NCBI RefSeq assembly: GCF_018397995.1
Contig: NZ_BBQH01000019.1
Span: 62,001 to 126,000, forward strand
Reading direction: 5' to 3'
From: Rhizomonospora bruguierae
GTDB lineage: Bacteria; Actinomycetota; Actinomycetes; Mycobacteriales; Micromonosporaceae
Length of the DNA: 64,000 nucleotides
How positions within the stretch are numbered: the first letter of the stretch is position 1; each line of letters begins with the position of its first letter. This document shows positions 60,987 to 64,000 of this stretch, in pieces. Position numbers and translations under genes: made by a program. The notes under the pieces are model-generated. The model ran no database searches. It saw only the letters and a list, made by a program, of their open reading frames with translations, and was not told the DNA's origin.

Positions 60987-61481
60987 GCGTACGCAGCCAC
61001 TCTCTCGATCTGCGCCCGGCGCGGGGCGGGCGTGTGCCGTGGTCCGGCCAACCCGCCAAGTCTACGGGCCGCGTACCGCGCCCACGCCGCCTGTCGCGGC
61101 CCGGCGGCCCACCCCATCCGCCAACAGGCCCGCACCCCGCAACAGAAGCACCGCGCGACGACGCAACTCCTGCGCGCAGCTCCCCACGCGCCGCGACACC
61201 CTCCCGAACGCGCCTCCGGCGCCCTCTCCCCGCGACCCCACTCCGCGCACCCTCTCGCCGCGACCCTGCTCCCGGCCCCTCTCCGTGCGCCCCGTCCAAC
61301 GTCGCGCGGAGATCTTTGTATGGATCTGGCCGAAAATCGGCGTGTCTATGCCGGCCGGGGCGCGACGCGGCGCACAAGCCGCCTGGGTATCGGCGACGGT
61401 GCCCGTGGTGCGGCGCGAGAACTCCCCGGCACCGGGGCGCTCGTGTCCGTTTTCCGCGAGCGTCCCGGGTGCCGGGCGGGC
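60987..61481. other. 495-bp gene-free region upstream of the Ada-AlkA gene
   Basis: The region between ychF and the Ada-AlkA gene has only shadow frames with biased composition (Pro/Arg/Ala runs). It holds the truncated palindromic repeat copy B at 61306-61352. No tRNA, clear promoter or conserved ORF was found. The ychF promoter should lie near 60990-61060. Confidence 0.5.
61306..61352. repeat. Palindromic intergenic repeat (copy B, truncated)
   Basis: The stretch starting GCGGAGATCTTTGTATGG and continuing with CTGGCCGAAAATCGGCG and TCTATGCC matches copy A (34490-34551) over about 47 bp, with roughly three quarters of positions identical by eye. It lacks the second arm. Orientation is the same as copy A on the plus strand. 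Confidence 0.65.
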
Positions 61482-63326
61482 ATGATCGATCGCGTGGAGA
61501 TGGACTTCGACCGGTGTTACCGCGCCGTGGACAGCCGGGACCAGCGCTTCGACGGCTGGTTCTACACCGCCGTCACCTCCACCGGCATCTACTGCCGCCC
61601 GTCCTGCCCGGCCGCCACGCCGAAGCCGGCGAACGTGCGGTTCTTCCCGACCGCCGCCGCGGCGCAGCGGGCCGGTTTCCGCGCCTGCAAGCGCTGTCGC
61701 CCGGACGCCGCGCCCGGCTCGCCCGCCTGGGACGTCCGGGCCGATCTGGTTGCCCGGGCGATGCGCCTGATCGCGGACGGCGTGGTCGACCGCGAGGGGG
61801 TGCCGGGCCTGGCTCGCCGCCTCGGCTACACCGAGCGCCACCTCAACCGCATGGTCACCGCCGAACTGGGCGCCGGGCCGCTCGCGCTCGCCCGCGCCCA
61901 GCGGGCCCAGACCGCCCGGACGCTCATCGAGACGACCGGGCTGGGGCTGGCCGAAATCGCGTTCGCGGCCGGCTTCGGCAGCGTGCGGCAGTTCAACGAC
62001 ACGATCCTTCAGGTGTACGCGGCCACCCCCTCCGCGCTGCGCGAGGCGGCCGTGGGCCGGGCCGGCGCCGGGGGTACCGGCACGGTCAGCCTGCGCCTGG
62101 CGTACCGCCCGCCGCTGCACGCCGGCTCGCTGCTGGAGTTCTTCGCGCACCGCGCGATCCCCGGCGTCGAGTCGGTGGAGCACGGCACGTACCGGCGCGC
62201 CCTCGCGCTGCCCCACGGCCGGGCGACGGTGGCGCTGACCCCGCAACCGGGGTACGTGGCCGCGACGCTGCACCTCACCGATGTGCGGGACCTGGCCCCG
62301 GCCGTCGCCCGCTGCCGGCGGTTGCTGGACCTGGACGCCGACCCGGTCGCCGTGGACGCCACCCTGGCCGCCGATCCCGTGCTCGCCCCCTCCGTGGCGA
62401 AGGAGCCGGGGGTCCGGCTGCCGCGCGCCGTCGACGGCTTCGAGATGGCGGTCCGGGCGATCGTCGGCCAGCAGATCTCGGTCTCCGCCGCCCGCACGGT
62501 CCTGGCGAAACTCGTCACCGCCGCGTCGGCGGCGCACACCGCTGCCTCGCACCCGACCCTCGTGCCGCACCCGGACGGCTCGCCGCGCACGGGATGTACG
62601 GCAGCGGGTGACGCGCCGCGCCCGGCGCTAACGGCGCCGGACGATGCGCCACGCACGGCAAGCACGGCGGCCGGCGATGCCTCGCGCATGACACCCACCG
62701 CGAGCGACGATGCCCCACACGTGACACCCACCGCGGCCGACGATGCCCCACCCATGACACCCACCGCGAGCGACGATGCCTCGCACACGGCACCCACCGC
62801 CAGCGGCGATGCCCCAGACATGACACCTACGGCGAGCGACGATGCCGGCACCGCGCCCACGGCGGCCGACGGTGCCCCGCGCGCCCGCGCGAACGGGGCG
62901 AGCAGGGCCCGCGCGCTCACGGCGAACGGCGACGCCGGCGGTGCGGTGCCCGACCTGGTGCCGTTCCCCACGGCCGCGCAGGTCGCGGAGTTGCCGGACG
63001 CCGCCTTCGCGATGCCGGCCGCCCGCCGGGAGACCATCCGCGGGCTGGCGCGCGCCGTCGCGGCGGGCTCCCTCGATCTGGACCCGGGCGCCGACCGGAC
63101 GGAGACGGAGCACCGGCTGCTGGAGTTGCCCGGGATCGGCGCGTGGACGGCGGGATACCTCGCGATCCGTGCGCTCGGCGACCCGGACGTCTTCCTCCAC
63201 ACCGATCTGGGGGTCCAGCGCGGCGCCCAGGAACTCGATCTGCCGATGACCACCCTCGCCGCGTACGCCCAGCGCTGGAGCCCTTGGCGCTCGTACGCCG
63301 TAATCCGCCTATGGAGGCATGCGTGA
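61482..63326 (+). CDS. alkA: Ada-AlkA fusion: methylphosphotriester sensor, AraC helix-turn-helix and 3-methyladenine glycosylase
   Basis: 614 residues from the ATG at 61482 (ATG 61500 is possible). The Ada zinc domain has Cys38, Cys42, Cys69 and Cys72 (GIYCRPSCPA; RACKRCRPD), of which Cys38 is the expected methyl acceptor. AraC domain 90-185 (ARRLGYTERHLNRMVTAELG; GFGSVRQFND). AlkA N-terminal beta domain 190-300, then the HhH-GPD core (AIVGQQISVSAARTVLAKLV; LPGIGAWTAGYLAIRALGDP) with the catalytic Asp in HTDLGVQ. Between these core parts, residues 373-467 are an 11-residue tandem repeat. Translationally coupled with ogt (GTGA). Confidence 0.93.
   Translation: MIDRVEMDFDRCYRAVDSRDQRFDGWFYTAVTSTGIYCRPSCPAATPKPANVRFFPTAAAAQRAGFRACKRCRPDAAPGSPAWDVRADLVARAMRLIADGVVDREGVPGLARRLGYTERHLNRMVTAELGAGPLALARAQRAQTARTLIETTGLGLAEIAFAAGFGSVRQFNDTILQVYAATPSALREAAVGRAGAGGTGTVSLRLAYRPPLHAGSLLEFFAHRAIPGVESVEHGTYRRALALPHGRATVALTPQPGYVAATLHLTDVRDLAPAVARCRRLLDLDADPVAVDATLAADPVLAPSVAKEPGVRLPRAVDGFEMAVRAIVGQQISVSAARTVLAKLVTAASAAHTAASHPTLVPHPDGSPRTGCTAAGDAPRPALTAPDDAPRTASTAAGDASRMTPTASDDAPHVTPTAADDAPPMTPTASDDASHTAPTASGDAPDMTPTASDDAGTAPTAADGAPRARANGASRARALTANGDAGGAVPDLVPFPTAAQVAELPDAAFAMPAARRETIRGLARAVAAGSLDLDPGADRTETEHRLLELPGIGAWTAGYLAIRALGDPDVFLHTDLGVQRGAQELDLPMTTLAAYAQRWSPWRSYAVIRLWRHA
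62598..62882 (+). repeat. 33-bp coding minisatellite inside the alkA glycosylase domain
   Basis: About nine units of the form TAxxDAxxxxP (11 residues, 33 bp; the eighth unit is 30 bp, the last 24 bp), starting at 62598. Units 4, 5 and 6 are closest (ACCGCGAGCGACGATGCC, with variants). All are in frame. It separates two halves of the catalytic domain. Confidence 0.9.
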
Positions 63327-63829
63327 ACAGTATGACCATGACGACTCCCGCCGGCCCGCTGACCATCCTCGCCGGCGATGACGGCGCCGTCCGTGCCGCC
63401 GGTTTCACCGTGGACGTGGAGGCGCTGCTGCCCCTCGTCCACCCGGACCTGCGCGCGGCGCCGCGCCCGCGTACCGATCTCGGGCCGGTGACCCGGGCGG
63501 TCGCCGCCTACTTCGACGGGGATCTCGGCGCGCTGGACGCGGTGCCCGTCCACCAGCGCACCGGCGGCCCGTTCATGGCCCTGGCCTGGCAGGAGATGCG
63601 CACGATCAAGCCGGGCGAACCCATCACGTACACCCGGTTCGCGGAGCTGGCCGGCCGGCCCCGCGCGGTGCGGGCGGCCGCGGCGGCCTGCGCCCGCAAC
63701 GCCGCCGCGCTGTTCGTCCCGTGTCACCGGGTGCTGCGCACGGACGGCGGCCTCGGCGGGTACCGGTGGGGTCTGGCCGTGAAGAAGTGGCTTCTCGGTC
63801 ATGAACGACCCTTGACCGAAATGGATTAG
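63323..63829 (+). CDS. ogt: Methylated-DNA-protein-cysteine methyltransferase
   Basis: 168 residues from the GTG at 63323, overlapping the alkA stop. The active-site motif PCHR (LFVPCHRVLRTDGGLGGY) gives Cys134. The DNA-binding helix-turn-helix with Arg finger (GRPRAVRAAAAACARN) is present. MTTPAGPLTILAGDDGAV is the usual N-terminal strand. It repairs O6-methylguanine irreversibly. With the Ada-AlkA protein it forms an adaptive-response-like pair. Confidence 0.95.
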   Translation: MNSMTMTTPAGPLTILAGDDGAVRAAGFTVDVEALLPLVHPDLRAAPRPRTDLGPVTRAVAAYFDGDLGALDAVPVHQRTGGPFMALAWQEMRTIKPGEPITYTRFAELAGRPRAVRAAAAACARNAAALFVPCHRVLRTDGGLGGYRWGLAVKKWLLGHERPLTEMD

Positions 63830-63862
63830 TGGTACGCCAGTTCGAACAGTTACGGTCGCAGG

Positions 63863-64000
63863 GTGCACGATGGGGATGACGGACAACCGGCCCGGCATCC
63901 GCTGCACAACCTCTGGCGGGTAAGCCGCTACCTGCGGCCGTACACGGGGAGCATGATCCTGCTGCTCCTCTGCGCCGGTGGTGCCACCGCGGCGGGAATC
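63863..64000 (+). CDS. ABC transporter (type 1 exporter) N-terminus, cut by window edge
   Basis: GTG at 63863 starts an open frame to the edge (46 codons). HPLHNLWRVSRYLRPYTGSM is followed by a hydrophobic helix (ILLLLCAGGATAAGI). This matches the beginning of fused permease-ATPase ABC proteins such as multidrug exporters. The ATPase part is outside the window, so the call rests on the first 46 residues. Confidence 0.65.
   Translation, partial: MHDGDDGQPARHPLHNLWRVSRYLRPYTGSMILLLLCAGGATAAGI

Overview
The window is very GC-rich, strongly C/G-ending at third codon positions, gene-dense, and uses many GTG starts and 4-nt ATGA/GTGA cistron overlaps. It carries actinobacterial hallmarks: a WhiB7-type regulator, the AdnA/AdnB helicase-nucleases, a mycoredoxin, MshB of mycothiol synthesis, a LOG/dapE/dapD neighbourhood, an XRE(DUF5753)+DUF397 pair and UPF0182. 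I read it as a Micromonosporaceae chromosome (Micromonospora-like). The family is inferred from recognition of the proteins, not from a search.

Layout. 0-2 kb: the end of an aminopeptidase N, an AbiEi/DUF559-like protein and the initiator tRNA. 2-21 kb: a conserved actinobacterial block whose order resembles M. tuberculosis Rv3193c-Rv3199c: UPF0182, PDZ-Lon protease, DUF2342 protein, a ThiF-like protein with an ABC1 kinase, whiB7 with an attenuator leader, uvrD2, mycoredoxin and nudC. An M16 peptidase pair, a YgjP-like metallopeptidase and an XRE/DUF397 pair are interleaved. 21-25 kb: two divergent Rrf2 regulators and an Ssu-type sulfonate ABC transporter. 25-34 kb: small membrane proteins, lipB and the adnB/adnA operon. 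34-39 kb: two LOG-family genes, dapE, dapD and a small kinase. 39-42.8 kb: an accessory, partly decayed patch (GNAT, broken XRE-TPR regulator, small hypothetical genes, a second AbiEi/DUF559-like gene, a gene fragment). 42.8-49 kb: gdhA, dapC, a 7Fe ferredoxin, a GNAT, membrane proteins and mshB. 49-55 kb: an S9-like protein, a broken Uma2 gene and tldD/tldE. 55-59 kb: the sdhCAB operon. 59-64 kb: a MutT-like Nudix protein, ychF, an Ada-AlkA fusion with ogt, and the start of an ABC exporter.

Functional themes. DNA repair is prominent (AdnAB, UvrD2, Ada-AlkA, Ogt, MutT-like). So are redox and thiol biology (mycoredoxin, MshB, WhiB7, ferredoxin), lysine/peptidoglycan precursor synthesis (dapC, dapD, dapE) and proteolysis (M16 pair, PDZ-Lon, YgjP-like, TldD/TldE).

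Most notable observations. (1) A chain of three 89-bp, 30-codon micro-ORFs links tldD to tldE, each junction being a GTGA stop/start overlap. A fourth, diverged copy links mshB to the next gene in the same way, at a different locus and on the other strand. Its blocks are 30 nt conserved, a variable middle in multiples of 3, 27 nt conserved ending in a Shine-Dalgarno-like AAAGG, and an 8-nt spacer. I take it to be a repeated cistron-bridging element. (2) whiB7 has a complete attenuator: candidate promoter, a 94-codon leader ORF with a strong ribosome binding site, competing hairpins and an intrinsic terminator. (3) Several catalytic or structural residues are missing: the NudC zinc-ribbon cysteines and the S9 nucleophile. 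(4) An 11-residue minisatellite interrupts the AlkA glycosylase domain. (5) A palindromic intergenic repeat family has two copies here, and candidate operators lie at the Rrf2/ssu locus and upstream of the ThiF-like gene.
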